DNA of 64,000 nt from an uncultured Eubacterium sp. (GCA_934316845.1 CAKRDZ010000019.1:4355-68354), one strand, 5' to 3'. Shown: positions 18,051 through 28,439, counted from the first letter of the stretch. Numbers and translations are program-made. The notes: a model not told the origin generated them from the sequence alone.

Positions 18051-18758
18051 CTATTTTCCGGCAATTCGTTTTGCCGTCAATTTAAACAGTGTCTTAACAT
18101 AACTCATAATAAATGGAATCAATCGTCTCTTCGACTCTCCATAAATTCTCTTATCAAACTCAATCGGTACTTCTCCGATCTTCAGCTTCTTATCGGATTT
18201 ATTGAGGCGCAGGCAGAGAAGAACTTCCTGAAGCACATCATAGTTATGGCAGGTAAGTTTTACTTCTTTCAGCTGTGCTGTCTCATACATACGATAATCG
18301 GTAGAAATATCTTTCGCCTTGATTCCAAGGAAAAAGCGGAACATACCATTTAAAATGTGTGACATCACAATGGATGATTTCGCATCATTTGTCTTACCTC
18401 CCTCTACATAGCGGGAACCGATAACGACATCGCACGTTTCATCCACAAATTTCTTATATAGATCAGGAATATACTTAGGGTTGTGAGATCCGTCGCTGTC
18501 TAAGATCAGAAACTTGTCCTTCTCAGCATATTTGATTCCGGTTTTGAACGCACCTGCAAATGCCGGTTCTTCCTGATTGATATAACGAGCACCATACTCC
18601 TCGCATACTCCTTTCGTGTTATCCAAAGGTTCTGCGGTATCAATAACCAATATTTCGAACTCTTCTCCGGTTTTCTCAACATTTTCAATAATTTGCGGCA
18701 ATAATACTTTCAGATTTTCTTCTTCTTTATATGCCAGCAAAACTACGCTGATTCCCAT
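18051..18758 (-). CDS. GT2 glycosyltransferase, dolichol-phosphate-mannose-synthase-like
   Basis: 235 residues, GT2 fold with SVVLLAYKEEENL, LVIDTAEP and LDSDGSHNPKYIPDL (DxD). GSRYVEGG and STDYRMY follow the polyprenol-phosphate sugar transferase pattern. No C-terminal membrane helices are visible, unlike the second GtrB-like protein of this cluster. It probably loads a sugar, perhaps rhamnose or mannose given the neighbours, onto undecaprenyl phosphate. GGAGG lies eight bases before the ATG. Confidence 0.87.
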   Translation of the reverse strand: MGISVVLLAYKEEENLKVLLPQIIENVEKTGEEFEILVIDTAEPLDNTKGVCEEYGARYINQEEPAFAGAFKTGIKYAEKDKFLILDSDGSHNPKYIPDLYKKFVDETCDVVIGSRYVEGGKTNDAKSSIVMSHILNGMFRFFLGIKAKDISTDYRMYETAQLKEVKLTCHNYDVLQEVLLCLRLNKSDKKLKIGEVPIEFDKRIYGESKRRLIPFIMSYVKTLFKLTAKRIAGK

Positions 18759-18867
18759 GATTCTTCCTCCAAAATTTTTTGTAATTCATTATTCAACAAC
18801 TTATTTTACCATACAAAAAGATATTTGAAAAGGGTTTTCTAAAAACTTTATTATTTCCTTCCTCGTA

Positions 18868-20895
18868 TCATTTTTCTCGCTGAACCGTCATTTTATAGTA
18901 TTTCATCTTTACGCCCTGCGGAACATAGAGACGAAATTGTATATTTTTTCCTTTTTTTATTGTCAAATTCCGAATCAATGCCTTGTTTTCTCCTCTTTCT
19001 GCCTTCACTTTTGCACACACTTTTTTACCATCGTTGAGAGCCACATCAAACACCGGCAGCTCCGATGTCGTACCGTCCTCGATCTCGTAGTCGAACGTAA
19101 TTGTATACGTTCCGGCAGTCACTTCGGAATACGGTCCACTCTGAACGATCCCGGATGGCTGTGTCCCATCCAGAACAAGAGCGCCCTCTTCATTGATTTT
19201 TTCCTTCGGCACAACATATCCCCATGAATATGGATAATCTATGGATACTTCTTTTCCTTTATCCGGCAGACCAACTTTAAAATCAAATTTATTTTGGATC
19301 AGGTCATACAATTCATAATCACGATATGCGTATTTTTTTATCAAAGTATTTTCCTTCCACATCCATGCCGGCATTTTCTCTTCTGCTGCTTTCGTTGTAA
19401 GCACTGCCGCATGCATATTCTGCACCGCTCCGGCATCAAAATACCGGGTTGTTGATCCATTTTTCGCTGCCGTCTGTCCATCTGAAGTAGATATGATCTG
19501 AACCTCTTCGGAAAGGGATTTCATAATACGTGCCTCTTCTATATTGTCATCCCCAAAAACATACAAAATATCAATTCCGTTTTCTTTGGCATCGTCCAGA
19601 ATTTCTGTCAGCTCATCCGCAGAATTGTCAATCGAAGAATAAGTGCGGTAGCCTGTAACATTAATATACAGGATCATTGTGACTAAAATAAGGCTTACCA
19701 GCACCTTAACGGTATCATTTTTTATTTTGCGCAATTGATCTGCCGTAAGTCCGCTGCAAAGGATAACTGCCATCATCGGAAGCAGATGATATCTGTTTTC
19801 AAACGCACCCCCACTGTATGTCATATCCGCAAGGATCAATACGGCCATATTAACGATGACAAAGCAAAGAACCAGTCCTGTAACTACCTCCAGACGTTTA
19901 TTCCGCAGCATACGGATGACACAGTATACAAAACTTCCCAGCATCAGTGCTACAAGCACAAAACATGCCACTGTATAAATTCCATTTACAGAAAGCACTT
20001 CCGTCTCCGCACTGCTGCTGCCGCCAAACAAGGCAAATATTGCTGAAACACTTGCCGCTGCATTATGTGCCAGATTTACCGTCGTTGTCAGTTTCATCGC
20101 CGGTGGATTGTTTGGCAGTGCCAGCACTTTGCACAATAAAATCCCGGCTCCTGCGGCACCGACACTGACCACAGAAAATAGATACTGTCTCTTCATCAGA
20201 CATTTTCCGTGCCAGCGGCCATTTTCAAACAATTTATTTTCGCAGGCAATTTCGATGATCTGATATAAGATAACCGGTCCCACACAACAGATTAATTCAT
20301 ACACCGTTGTCGAAATACTGGATGCAAACAAAAACACCTCAAACAGCATAACAAACATAATCTGTTTTTGCGTTGTCTTGTGAAATCGGATCATGATACT
20401 CACTGCCATTAAAGCCATAATTGTCTTAATGCTGTAATATCCGGCAGCGGTAAACATCATCTTGGCATATCCTAACTGATCCCAGGTGTATGGACCAAAG
20501 ACAAGGATCAGTATCACATACTCCGCTACGCGGCTCATTTCCAAATCTTTACATATTCTACGGATTACATAAAGATATAAAACGATCGTAAGACAGTTCG
20601 CAATACCGTATGCAGTAAATATATTATGCGTCAGACCATAAAATAAAGCAGCTGCCGGCACCGCCGAATCCCATCCGAGTGTTGTCTGATATGTCCAATC
20701 TGTAAGAAACAAAGTCTTTTGCTTCCAGATTTCTACTGCCTGTGTCAGTGCACAGATAGAATCGTAATCCATTGTATATTTTGCACGCAAAAAATTGATC
20801 AAAATGATTGCGATTATCTGACCACAAACAATTCCAAACAAAATCCATTCAAAACAAGTTCGTTTTTTGCCAGTAAACTGCTTTATTCGATTCAT
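18868..20895 (-). CDS. GT-C-like polytopic membrane protein, paralogue 1
   Basis: 675 residues: about 11 hydrophobic segments up to residue 410, then an extracytoplasmic-looking domain ending in a beta-rich region (residues 560-675). Early loop DYDSICALTQAVEIWKQKT is followed by DWTYQTTLGWD; the gene at 24898-26907 repeats both with few changes, so the two are clear paralogues. An acidic first loop and multi-pass topology recall GtrC/GT-C transferases using polyprenyl-phosphate sugars. I cannot name the family. It probably decorates the exported polymer outside the membrane. Confidence 0.78.
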   Translation of the reverse strand: MNRIKQFTGKKRTCFEWILFGIVCGQIIAIILINFLRAKYTMDYDSICALTQAVEIWKQKTLFLTDWTYQTTLGWDSAVPAAALFYGLTHNIFTAYGIANCLTIVLYLYVIRRICKDLEMSRVAEYVILILVFGPYTWDQLGYAKMMFTAAGYYSIKTIMALMAVSIMIRFHKTTQKQIMFVMLFEVFLFASSISTTVYELICCVGPVILYQIIEIACENKLFENGRWHGKCLMKRQYLFSVVSVGAAGAGILLCKVLALPNNPPAMKLTTTVNLAHNAAASVSAIFALFGGSSSAETEVLSVNGIYTVACFVLVALMLGSFVYCVIRMLRNKRLEVVTGLVLCFVIVNMAVLILADMTYSGGAFENRYHLLPMMAVILCSGLTADQLRKIKNDTVKVLVSLILVTMILYINVTGYRTYSSIDNSADELTEILDDAKENGIDILYVFGDDNIEEARIMKSLSEEVQIISTSDGQTAAKNGSTTRYFDAGAVQNMHAAVLTTKAAEEKMPAWMWKENTLIKKYAYRDYELYDLIQNKFDFKVGLPDKGKEVSIDYPYSWGYVVPKEKINEEGALVLDGTQPSGIVQSGPYSEVTAGTYTITFDYEIEDGTTSELPVFDVALNDGKKVCAKVKAERGENKALIRNLTIKKGKNIQFRLYVPQGVKMKYYKMTVQREK

Positions 20896-20917
20896 TATTA
20901 TTTCTTCCTTTTTTAGA

Positions 20918-23065
20918 TTATTCTACATAAGAAAGAGTCACTTTCTTGACCATAATACCTTTTCCGGTCGTGTCGCCGGCTTTTTGCGGCTCTTTCACCG
21001 TCTTACATTCTAAGAACAGCCAGTTAATATATTTCACTTTCTTGATATCAAGACAAGGTTTTACTTTTGCCTCGAACGTTACGGATCCGGATTTCAAGTT
21101 ATCAATCTTGCCAATCTGTCTTCCGTTCATCTTAACATACGTTGTCCCCTTTTTCTTTCCGGCTTTATAATCAATTGTTACTTTAATCACCTTCGCGTCA
21201 TCCGAATATACGCGGATTACGCTCTGTTTTGTCGTCCATGCACCTTGATCCTTGTACAGCTGACTGTGCCAGCCTTTATGAAGGAAACTCTTTCCTAAAG
21301 AAGCAAATGACATATCAAGTTCTACTCGCCGATTGGTGCTTCCTACAAGGAAATCGGTATATTCTTTCAAACCAAGAATCGGATTTTTCACCGCAATGAT
21401 CTTATTATCCACTTCATAAATATGGCAGATATCTTTATATTTATGAGCACGTGCATAATCGATCAGATAAAGTGTGCGGTCATCTAACTGCCCTGCCGTA
21501 AATATCTTTGCATTTTCACGGTCACGGATCCGCTCCTGTTTATTTGTCATATATCGTGACAAATAAAAATTGCTCATTTTTATATTGTCAAAATTTGACA
21601 CTTTCGAGCCGATCTGAAGCATCTGCGTCGCATTGTATCCATTACACGGATAATATACGATACGATCATAATTTCCAAGGGTCGTCTTCCAAAAATCACT
21701 GGTAACCAGCGAGTCATCTTCTTTTGCCGCTTTCTGATACTGGTTCTGCAGACGGTGGATCGGAGTATAAAGATCTGCCAGCTGCAGACATACACAAAGC
21801 ACAACGATCACTTTCTGCCATTTTCCGGAGAAAGCTTTTGTGATCACAAACAGTGCCACGATCATGATCATATACATGACACACCATATAAACCGTCCTG
21901 AAGAACGAATGATTGCCAGCAGATTATCAATAAATGTCGGCCAGTGCACTTCGATAAAAATATTTTTTCCAAAATAAACCAGATTGGAAAAAGCCAGGAT
22001 TGAAAATACAAATACAACAATCACTCCCGGAACATAAAAGGCATAGCGCTTTTTCAAATTCTGTTTCAAAAATGTTGAAAGCTGCTTTTTCACTGCCAGA
22101 CGAATTGCCTTATAAATCAATGCAATAAAGCAAATGCCGCAAAGAATGAGCATTCCAAGACCAAGATACGCAAATCCTTCATACTGCAGATCCGTCATTC
22201 CCATTTTCTTAAAGAAAGTGGAATATCTCCAAGGATTAACAAATGTATTCAGATTCGCAGAGAAAAACCCAAATCCGGTTCCTCCCGAACTAAGCAGTGA
22301 AGTAAAGCCTCCGATAATAAAGAAAAAGAAACCAAAACTTCCACAAAAGGCTGCAAAATCAATGAGCACTCGTTTCCAGTCACGCTTTGATATCACCTGA
22401 CTCAACAGATATCCACACATAATTCCGCCAACCATAAAAATGATATACATCTGAATCATTACGCATAATGCGGCAAGTACCGCCCATGCGATCGCATCTT
22501 TTTTATAATCTGTAAATTTTTCCTGATACAGCCAGATCAATATGGCACCCAGAATAAGGAAATGTGCCGCCAGCGAAGTATGTCGTGAATTTTCTGACAA
22601 AACACCAAATAAACGCTGCAAAACCGGTGTAGACAGGATAAAGAAAATACTGCTCACACCGCAGAATACACGGCTTTTATTAAATCTGGAAATGATCATC
22701 GCTGCCGTGCCTCCGTTGAGAATATAGCACATAAAGCCAAAAAGCCCAAAATACTGGAATGTGGCAGGTAAAATCGGTGAGATCAGTTTAAAAAACAATG
22801 CAAATAACGGAATCGAATCCGTATATAACACACTAATGGAATCCGGATTGGTTAAATAGTCATGCATTCCAAGAGGAAAGGACCAAGGCGCCTTACGGAA
22901 AAATTTCCAGCCAAGGTAATGCTGCTGCAAGTCTTTTCCGGTTAATAACCATCCATCATACGTAAAATTCAAAACACGTACTCCGTAGATTGCCATAAAC
23001 AGAATTGCTCCTATCACAGCCCCTATCAAAAAATAAATCCTAAGTCTTGTATCCTTTTTCTGCAT
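20918..23065 (-). CDS. DUF6311-type polytopic membrane protein (GT-C-like)
   Basis: 715 residues with about 10 membrane segments and a C-terminal soluble domain. GKDLQQHYLGWKFFR with FPLGMHDYLTNPDS and YTDSIPLFALFFKL match what I recall of DUF6311 proteins. The start is fixed by AGGAG seven bases upstream; a longer open frame would overlap the preceding gene. It is the third GT-C-like membrane protein in the cluster, placed between two GtrB-type transferase genes. Function is inferred: transfer of a lipid-linked sugar or polymer ligation outside the cell. Confidence 0.75.
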   Translation of the reverse strand: MQKKDTRLRIYFLIGAVIGAILFMAIYGVRVLNFTYDGWLLTGKDLQQHYLGWKFFRKAPWSFPLGMHDYLTNPDSISVLYTDSIPLFALFFKLISPILPATFQYFGLFGFMCYILNGGTAAMIISRFNKSRVFCGVSSIFFILSTPVLQRLFGVLSENSRHTSLAAHFLILGAILIWLYQEKFTDYKKDAIAWAVLAALCVMIQMYIIFMVGGIMCGYLLSQVISKRDWKRVLIDFAAFCGSFGFFFFIIGGFTSLLSSGGTGFGFFSANLNTFVNPWRYSTFFKKMGMTDLQYEGFAYLGLGMLILCGICFIALIYKAIRLAVKKQLSTFLKQNLKKRYAFYVPGVIVVFVFSILAFSNLVYFGKNIFIEVHWPTFIDNLLAIIRSSGRFIWCVMYMIMIVALFVITKAFSGKWQKVIVVLCVCLQLADLYTPIHRLQNQYQKAAKEDDSLVTSDFWKTTLGNYDRIVYYPCNGYNATQMLQIGSKVSNFDNIKMSNFYLSRYMTNKQERIRDRENAKIFTAGQLDDRTLYLIDYARAHKYKDICHIYEVDNKIIAVKNPILGLKEYTDFLVGSTNRRVELDMSFASLGKSFLHKGWHSQLYKDQGAWTTKQSVIRVYSDDAKVIKVTIDYKAGKKKGTTYVKMNGRQIGKIDNLKSGSVTFEAKVKPCLDIKKVKYINWLFLECKTVKEPQKAGDTTGKGIMVKKVTLSYVE

Positions 23066-23075
23066 TCTTTTACTC

Positions 23076-24017
23076 CTAATCTTCAAAATTAATTCTCTCT
23101 TCCTCAATAACAAGTGGTCTTCTGGTTACTCTCGAACTGATGTTCATAATATACTCACCAAGCAGTCCGATAAAGAACAATTGTATTGAACCAAATATAA
23201 AAATACCAAGTAAGATTGGCGTCATTCCTGCCACAAATCTTTCCCAGAATACCAATTTCATAATAAGGTAAACAAGAGCAACTACAATACTGATTCCGGA
23301 TAAAACGAATCCCATAATTGTAGCGATACGCATTCCCACTTTGGTATAGGATGTAAAACTAAGCATCGCAGCATCGTATAAACTATACCAGTTATTATGC
23401 GTCTTTCCGGCGCGGCGTTTTTCCTGCTGATATTCAATATCTTTTCTTTTATATCCGAGTTCTGCTACGATTCCACGCAAAAACGGCGTCGGATCATCCA
23501 GATTGCGGAGTACTTCAATAAACTCTTTGTCATACAATCCAAATCCTGTAAAATGCTCAATCTGCTCTACACTTGACATTTTTTTGATCAATTTATAGTA
23601 GCAGCTACGGAGGAAATACATAAGATGATTTTCCTTACTCTTAGATTTGATGCCAATGACAATCTTGTTGCCCGCCTCCCACTCATGAACAAATTTAGGA
23701 ATCATATCAATGGGATCCTGAAAATCTGCACACATTAGGATTGTACAATCTCCTGTTGTCTGCAGCAGTCCATAATATGGTGAATTAAACTGTCCAAAAT
23801 TTTTCGCATTGAAAATTGCTTTGATCTTTGGATTATTTTGGCAGAGTTTTTTCAATTTAGGTCGCGTCTCATCATGTGAGTCATTGTCAATAAATACCAA
23901 TTCATAATCGTATTCCGGCAGACTCTTTTCAACCTCGCTGATGATCGCCTCGCTCAATGGCTCCACATTTTCTTCCTCATTATAAGTAGGTACAAGTATA
24001 CTGATAACTTTTTTCAT
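23076..24017 (-). CDS. GT2 polyprenol-phosphate glycosyltransferase (GtrB-like) with two C-terminal helices
   Basis: 313 residues. SILVPTYNEEENV, IDNDSHDET and CADFQDPIDMIP are the GT2/GtrB pattern; residues about 225-300 form two membrane helices (GFVLSGISIVVALVYLIM and ILLGIFIFGSIQLFFIGLLG). Such enzymes transfer a sugar from its nucleotide to undecaprenyl phosphate at the inner face, for flipping by GtrA. The ribosome site is poor. Stop is 10 bases before the DUF6311 start, so the two are coupled. Confidence 0.9.
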   Translation of the reverse strand: MKKVISILVPTYNEEENVEPLSEAIISEVEKSLPEYDYELVFIDNDSHDETRPKLKKLCQNNPKIKAIFNAKNFGQFNSPYYGLLQTTGDCTILMCADFQDPIDMIPKFVHEWEAGNKIVIGIKSKSKENHLMYFLRSCYYKLIKKMSSVEQIEHFTGFGLYDKEFIEVLRNLDDPTPFLRGIVAELGYKRKDIEYQQEKRRAGKTHNNWYSLYDAAMLSFTSYTKVGMRIATIMGFVLSGISIVVALVYLIMKLVFWERFVAGMTPILLGIFIFGSIQLFFIGLLGEYIMNISSRVTRRPLVIEEERINFED

Positions 24018-24090
24018 TGTATGTCAATGATTACCAAAAGCAATCATTTCCCCCTTTCGGTTATTTACATTGTGTACAAGTATTTTAAGA

Positions 24091-24870
24091 TTAATCTTCC
24101 CAGATTTTCCATGGTGCCTTGTCTGCGCCCCACATCTCTTCCAGTTTCATCTTATCGCGCTGTGTATCCATGCACTGCCAGAATCCGTCGTGACGTCTTG
24201 CCACAAGCTGTCCTTCTTTTGCAAGTTTTTCAAGAGGCGCTTTTTCAAATACCGTAGAATCCCCTTCAATGTAATCGAAGATTGCCGGCTCCAGCACCAT
24301 AAATCCGATGTTGATCAATCCACCGTCTACATTTGACTTCTCACGGAATGCAGTAACCTCGCCATTCTCGTTTACATCCAATACTCCAAACTGCTGTCCG
24401 ACATTGTAGGAACTCATCGTCGCAATTTTACCATGAGACTTATGGAATGTTACAAGATCCATGATGTTGATATTGCTCACACCATCACCATATGTCAGGA
24501 TAAACGGATCTTCGCCTACATATTTTTTAATACGTTTTACACGTCCGCCTGTCATAGTATTAAGACCGGTATCCACGATCGTCACTTTCCATGGTTCTGC
24601 GATATTATTATGAACGATCATCTTTCCGCCTTCAGCATAATCAAAAGTTATGTCACTATTGTGTAAATAATAATCAGCAAACCATTCTTTGATCACATGC
24701 TGCTTATATCCTGCACAGATAACAAATTCATTGATCCCGTAAAAAGACATCTCCTTCATAATGTGCCAGAGAATTGGTTTCTCGCCTACCTCTACCATTG
24801 GTTTTGGCTTCAAATAACTTTCTTCACTGATTCTTGTTCCAAACCCACCTGCTAATAAAACTGCTTTCAT
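24091..24870 (-). CDS. rfbF: Glucose-1-phosphate cytidylyltransferase
   Basis: 259 residues with MKAVLLAGGFGTRISEES and KPMVEVGEKPILWHIMK, the RfbF/DdhA signature, plus YGDGVSNIN. It forms CDP-glucose, the entry to CDP-6-deoxy- and 3,6-dideoxyhexoses. The start follows GGAGG, five codons inside the open frame. Unusually it lies 7 kb away from rfbG and rfbH, behind gtrA and a GT-C gene, but in the same transcriptional direction. Confidence 0.94.
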   Translation of the reverse strand: MKAVLLAGGFGTRISEESYLKPKPMVEVGEKPILWHIMKEMSFYGINEFVICAGYKQHVIKEWFADYYLHNSDITFDYAEGGKMIVHNNIAEPWKVTIVDTGLNTMTGGRVKRIKKYVGEDPFILTYGDGVSNINIMDLVTFHKSHGKIATMSSYNVGQQFGVLDVNENGEVTAFREKSNVDGGLINIGFMVLEPAIFDYIEGDSTVFEKAPLEKLAKEGQLVARRHDGFWQCMDTQRDKMKLEEMWGADKAPWKIWED

Positions 24871-24897
24871 ATCCGTTTCCTCCAATTTCTTTTTGTT

Positions 24898-26907
24898 TTA
24901 TTTGTTCTCTTCTATATAATCTGCCTGAATAGACGCAATTCTCAACCTCGTATTTTGATTTGTAATCACCTCATAATGTACCTCTTCAATTCCATCTTCA
25001 AAATGAAATTCCGGTACCACAGCAGTTCGCTGTCCTGACATAATATCAACACTTCGCAGCACTCTTCCATCCGCTGCCGTAATATGGAATTCACCGAGTT
25101 TCACATTCGGCTCATTATTTTTTCCACGCTGGCGGTACTTAAGAGTTACTTTGTAATTTCCATCATTCTTAGTCATCGGTGCTCCGATCAATGGCGTTCC
25201 ACCTTCCGGTTTCACACAAAGTTCTCCTCTGTTATTAATCTCACCATCTACCTGGAAGTTCGCGGAATAAGGGAAATCAATGGATTTCTTTGTCCATGTA
25301 TTTTCAAATGCACTGATACTGTCAAAGATATTCTTCTCAACAATATACAGATTATATCCTTTCATCTGTTCCACCAGCTGCATCCGGCTCATAATATAAC
25401 TTGGAACGCTGTCTACTGAATTTTCCGGCACCATAACCATCGTTTTACCGGTATGTCTTCCATTTTCAAAATATTTGGAGCTGGCTCCCCAGCCCATTCC
25501 CACATTATAATCTGTGTAAACCGTTACATTGACATCGCTGTCGCACAATCGCAGAATACGTCCATCATAAATCGCTTCACCTTCCAGTGCGAGATCCACA
25601 ATAAGATTCACATCATACTTTTTGGCTGCTTCCGCGATCGGCATCAGATTATCCACCCTGCCTGTCTGCGTTGTCTCAAAATAAGTCCTGAAATTCATAA
25701 AGGAAATAAAGGAAGCACCGGCAAACAATACAATGCAGATTGTCGATATTACCAGCACATTTACACGTTGTTTAATATCCTGTAAAAAGACACCGATCAA
25801 CAGCATGGACGGAATCATTGTTACAATGTGATATCGAAATTCAAAACTTTCGGATGCATAGTTGGTATCTGTGATCAGCAGGATCAACTGATTGACTACA
25901 AATACACACAAAAGTATACATACAATCGGTCTCTTTTCCTGTTTCTTTATCAAACGTACACTATAGTATATAACAATATACAATACAAAGGATGTGATCA
26001 CGCCGGCAAACAACGCCATAATTCCATAATCTGACATTACTTTCGGTGAGATTCCTCCACTTACCACACCGAATAACTCATAAATACCACCAAAACATTT
26101 AATGATATTTGTCGCAAATTTTCCGGCTGGGATAAATGTCATGGAATCTGCTGAATTTGTGTAGTTAAGTACTTTTGATATTACCATTCCGGCTCCAAAA
26201 CATGCTGTGCCGATCAATACAAAAATAGATTTTTTCGTTAATAATAATTTTAAATCTCCCCGACAGATTGCATTCAATACAATATACGCTGCAATCGGTA
26301 CAATACCGCAGGCAAACATATAAACACCGGAAGAAATACCGGTCATAATTGAAAATATGCACAAAAAGACCAAAGGTATCAGCATATTACGGAATTTTTT
26401 CCCGGCTTCACAACGCATCATAAGATCAATCATCAGCAGGGTAACCATAACTTTTAATGCATACGATGCCGTACCGGTAAAAAGCATTGGTGTATACCCA
26501 AGCTGTCCCAATGTATACGGAGCAAATAAAATTGTCATTGTAGCAAAGCGGTATCCCATGCTCACTTTGGCCTGTTTTAAAATATCAAAAAAAAGCGCGA
26601 CAAAGCCAATTACAAACAAATTATTGACAAAGCCAATTGAAAAATATACGTTTTTCGTAATTGCATACAACGGGATGGCAAACATGATCGGAACATCCCA
26701 TCCTACTGTTGTCTGATACGACCAGTCTTTGATTGCCAGTGTTTTTTGTTTCCAGATTTCAATGATCTGTGCCATTCCACAACTGGAATCGTAGTCTGCC
26801 TGACATTTCAATCTCGTTAAATTGAAAATAAAAATACAAAGCAGCTCAACCACAAGTAAAACACCGAAAAAAATTTCTTTTTTGTTATTTTTTAATAATT
26901 TTTTCAT
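24898..26907 (-). CDS. GT-C-like polytopic membrane protein, paralogue 2
   Basis: 669 residues, paralogous to the gene at 18868-20895: DYDSSCGMAQIIEIWKQKT and DWSYQTTVGWD recur at the same positions, and both have a multi-pass N-terminal half and a beta-rich C-terminal region. The start ATG lies six bases after GGAGG. Position between gtrA and rfbF suggests that it handles the CDP-derived sugar after lipid-linked export, whereas its paralogue next to a second GT2 gene would handle another sugar. This division is inference. Confidence 0.78.
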   Translation of the reverse strand: MKKLLKNNKKEIFFGVLLVVELLCIFIFNLTRLKCQADYDSSCGMAQIIEIWKQKTLAIKDWSYQTTVGWDVPIMFAIPLYAITKNVYFSIGFVNNLFVIGFVALFFDILKQAKVSMGYRFATMTILFAPYTLGQLGYTPMLFTGTASYALKVMVTLLMIDLMMRCEAGKKFRNMLIPLVFLCIFSIMTGISSGVYMFACGIVPIAAYIVLNAICRGDLKLLLTKKSIFVLIGTACFGAGMVISKVLNYTNSADSMTFIPAGKFATNIIKCFGGIYELFGVVSGGISPKVMSDYGIMALFAGVITSFVLYIVIYYSVRLIKKQEKRPIVCILLCVFVVNQLILLITDTNYASESFEFRYHIVTMIPSMLLIGVFLQDIKQRVNVLVISTICIVLFAGASFISFMNFRTYFETTQTGRVDNLMPIAEAAKKYDVNLIVDLALEGEAIYDGRILRLCDSDVNVTVYTDYNVGMGWGASSKYFENGRHTGKTMVMVPENSVDSVPSYIMSRMQLVEQMKGYNLYIVEKNIFDSISAFENTWTKKSIDFPYSANFQVDGEINNRGELCVKPEGGTPLIGAPMTKNDGNYKVTLKYRQRGKNNEPNVKLGEFHITAADGRVLRSVDIMSGQRTAVVPEFHFEDGIEEVHYEVITNQNTRLRIASIQADYIEENK

Positions 26908-26941
26908 ATACATCCTCCATGTAAAATCCTAAAATACGTGT

Positions 26942-27478
26942 CTATTTCTTTTTTTCATCTGTCTTAAATGCCCAAAGTTTATTCAAAAAGAAATTAATCG
27001 GGATAGAGATAACAAGACTGATCAGCGGCGCTATTAATTTGGATATTCCTAACAGATCCACCCACACATAGGCAAGGACATTTGTCAGGATCAGTCCGGT
27101 AAAGCCATAGGAAAGATAGGATTTAAACAACGCCTTCCAAAAATTTCTTTCCTGTCCCTCTTCCAGCGAAAAGACAAATTTGCTGTTGAGCAAAAATGAA
27201 ACAAATACACTGATCACAAAAGCAATCGTGTTGGCAGCATACATATCCAGATTGTGCGCTGACAATATTCCAAGTTTACTAAACAAAAAAAGACTTCCCA
27301 TATTTATTGCATAAGAAAAAGCAGTATTCCAAACGCCTACCAGTCCAAAACGGACAAATTGAAGCAGTGAATCCCACACTTCCTCTGTTGCATCTACCTT
27401 TAGTATTTTAAAGATCAGACCGAAAACAGCGCGGACAATAATCTCGATAATATTCCATAGTTTATTTCCAATTTTCAT
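26942..27478 (-). CDS. GtrA family membrane protein (probable polyprenyl-phosphate-sugar flippase)
   Basis: 178 residues with four hydrophobic segments; the segment FVRFGLVGVWNTAFSYAIN and NSKFVF ... NFFLNKLWAF follow the GtrA family pattern. GtrA proteins are thought to move undecaprenyl-phosphate-linked sugars across the membrane for GtrC-type transferases. It is the only GtrA in the window although there are two GtrB-like and three GT-C-like genes, so it may serve more than one. The start overlaps the upstream reductase gene by 17 bases. Confidence 0.9.
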   Translation of the reverse strand: MKIGNKLWNIIEIIVRAVFGLIFKILKVDATEEVWDSLLQFVRFGLVGVWNTAFSYAINMGSLFLFSKLGILSAHNLDMYAANTIAFVISVFVSFLLNSKFVFSLEEGQERNFWKALFKSYLSYGFTGLILTNVLAYVWVDLLGISKLIAPLISLVISIPINFFLNKLWAFKTDEKKK

Positions 27479-28418
27479 ATTTGTAATTTCCTTCCTGACT
27501 TACCGCTTTTCTCCAGGCAACGGTCTCCCGGATGCCTTTTTTAAAATCTGTCGCCGGCTGAAATCCTGTATCTTTTTGTAGTTCCTCAATATCTGCACAC
27601 AGATACATTACCTGTTTATCATAATATGGAACCTCTCCGAACCGAAGTTCCTGATCCGGGTTTGCAGCATCCCGGATATCCGTAATAAACTCTTTTAACA
27701 TCCGTGGCTGTCCGCTTCCTACGCAGTAGACTTTTCCATCTTTTCCCTTTTCAGCGGCAAGATAAAAAGCTTCTGCAGCATCATCACAATACAAATAGTC
27801 CCACATCTGTTCCCCTTTTGTATACTTGGGAGATTCTCCCTTTAACATGGAACAGATTCCTGACATCACCATCGTCCGGTCTTTATCTCCGGGTCCATAT
27901 ACACTAAGAATCCGTGTCCAGATATGACGGATTCCATATTCCCTGCACACTGCCCGGCTCATCTGCCCGGCGCATAATTTGGCAATCCCATAACCGGTTT
28001 CCGGATTTTCCTTCAACTTCGAAGAAAGTTTTACTCCATCCGGGACACGGCCAAACTCTGCCTGTGAACCTGCCCCGAGAAAAACGGAACAGTTTAACTT
28101 ATGGGCAGCTTCCACAGCATCTATCGTATAAGTCACATTATCCAGCTGGCCATACATATTGTTGCGTGTTGCTCCAAATGTACCGCCCCATCCAAAATGG
28201 AAAAACGCATCACAATCACAGCCGATCTTATCCGGCAGAAGATTCAGTTCTGACAGATTACATTCTACTTTTTTCACCAAAGAATGTTCCGGAATCCGGG
28301 CATTTTGTGGCGAATCGGGACGAACGACCGCATACACTGAAATTCCTTTTTTTACCAGAAGCCGGATCAATGCCTGTCCCAGCATACCGGATGCTCCTGT
28401 TATAACAGCTGCTTTCAT
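27462..28418 (-). CDS. NAD(P)-dependent epimerase/reductase (RfbJ/YerF-like SDR)
   Basis: 318-residue extended SDR: TGASGMLGQALIRLL, FGWGGTFGATRNN, GAGSQAEFG and a Y-G-I-A-K active site (YGIAKLCAGQ). The GAGSQAE-[YF]-G motif is typical of CDP-abequose/paratose synthase relatives that reduce the 4-keto group of CDP-sugars. It follows the TPP enzyme by 21 bases. In the yersiniose pathway this place is taken by YerF, which reduces the newly added acetyl side chain; which carbonyl is reduced here cannot be told from sequence. Confidence 0.82.
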   Translation of the reverse strand: MKAAVITGASGMLGQALIRLLVKKGISVYAVVRPDSPQNARIPEHSLVKKVECNLSELNLLPDKIGCDCDAFFHFGWGGTFGATRNNMYGQLDNVTYTIDAVEAAHKLNCSVFLGAGSQAEFGRVPDGVKLSSKLKENPETGYGIAKLCAGQMSRAVCREYGIRHIWTRILSVYGPGDKDRTMVMSGICSMLKGESPKYTKGEQMWDYLYCDDAAEAFYLAAEKGKDGKVYCVGSGQPRMLKEFITDIRDAANPDQELRFGEVPYYDKQVMYLCADIEELQKDTGFQPATDFKKGIRETVAWRKAVSQEGNYKYENWK

Positions 28419-28439
28419 TTCTTTTCTCCATTTCCTGTT

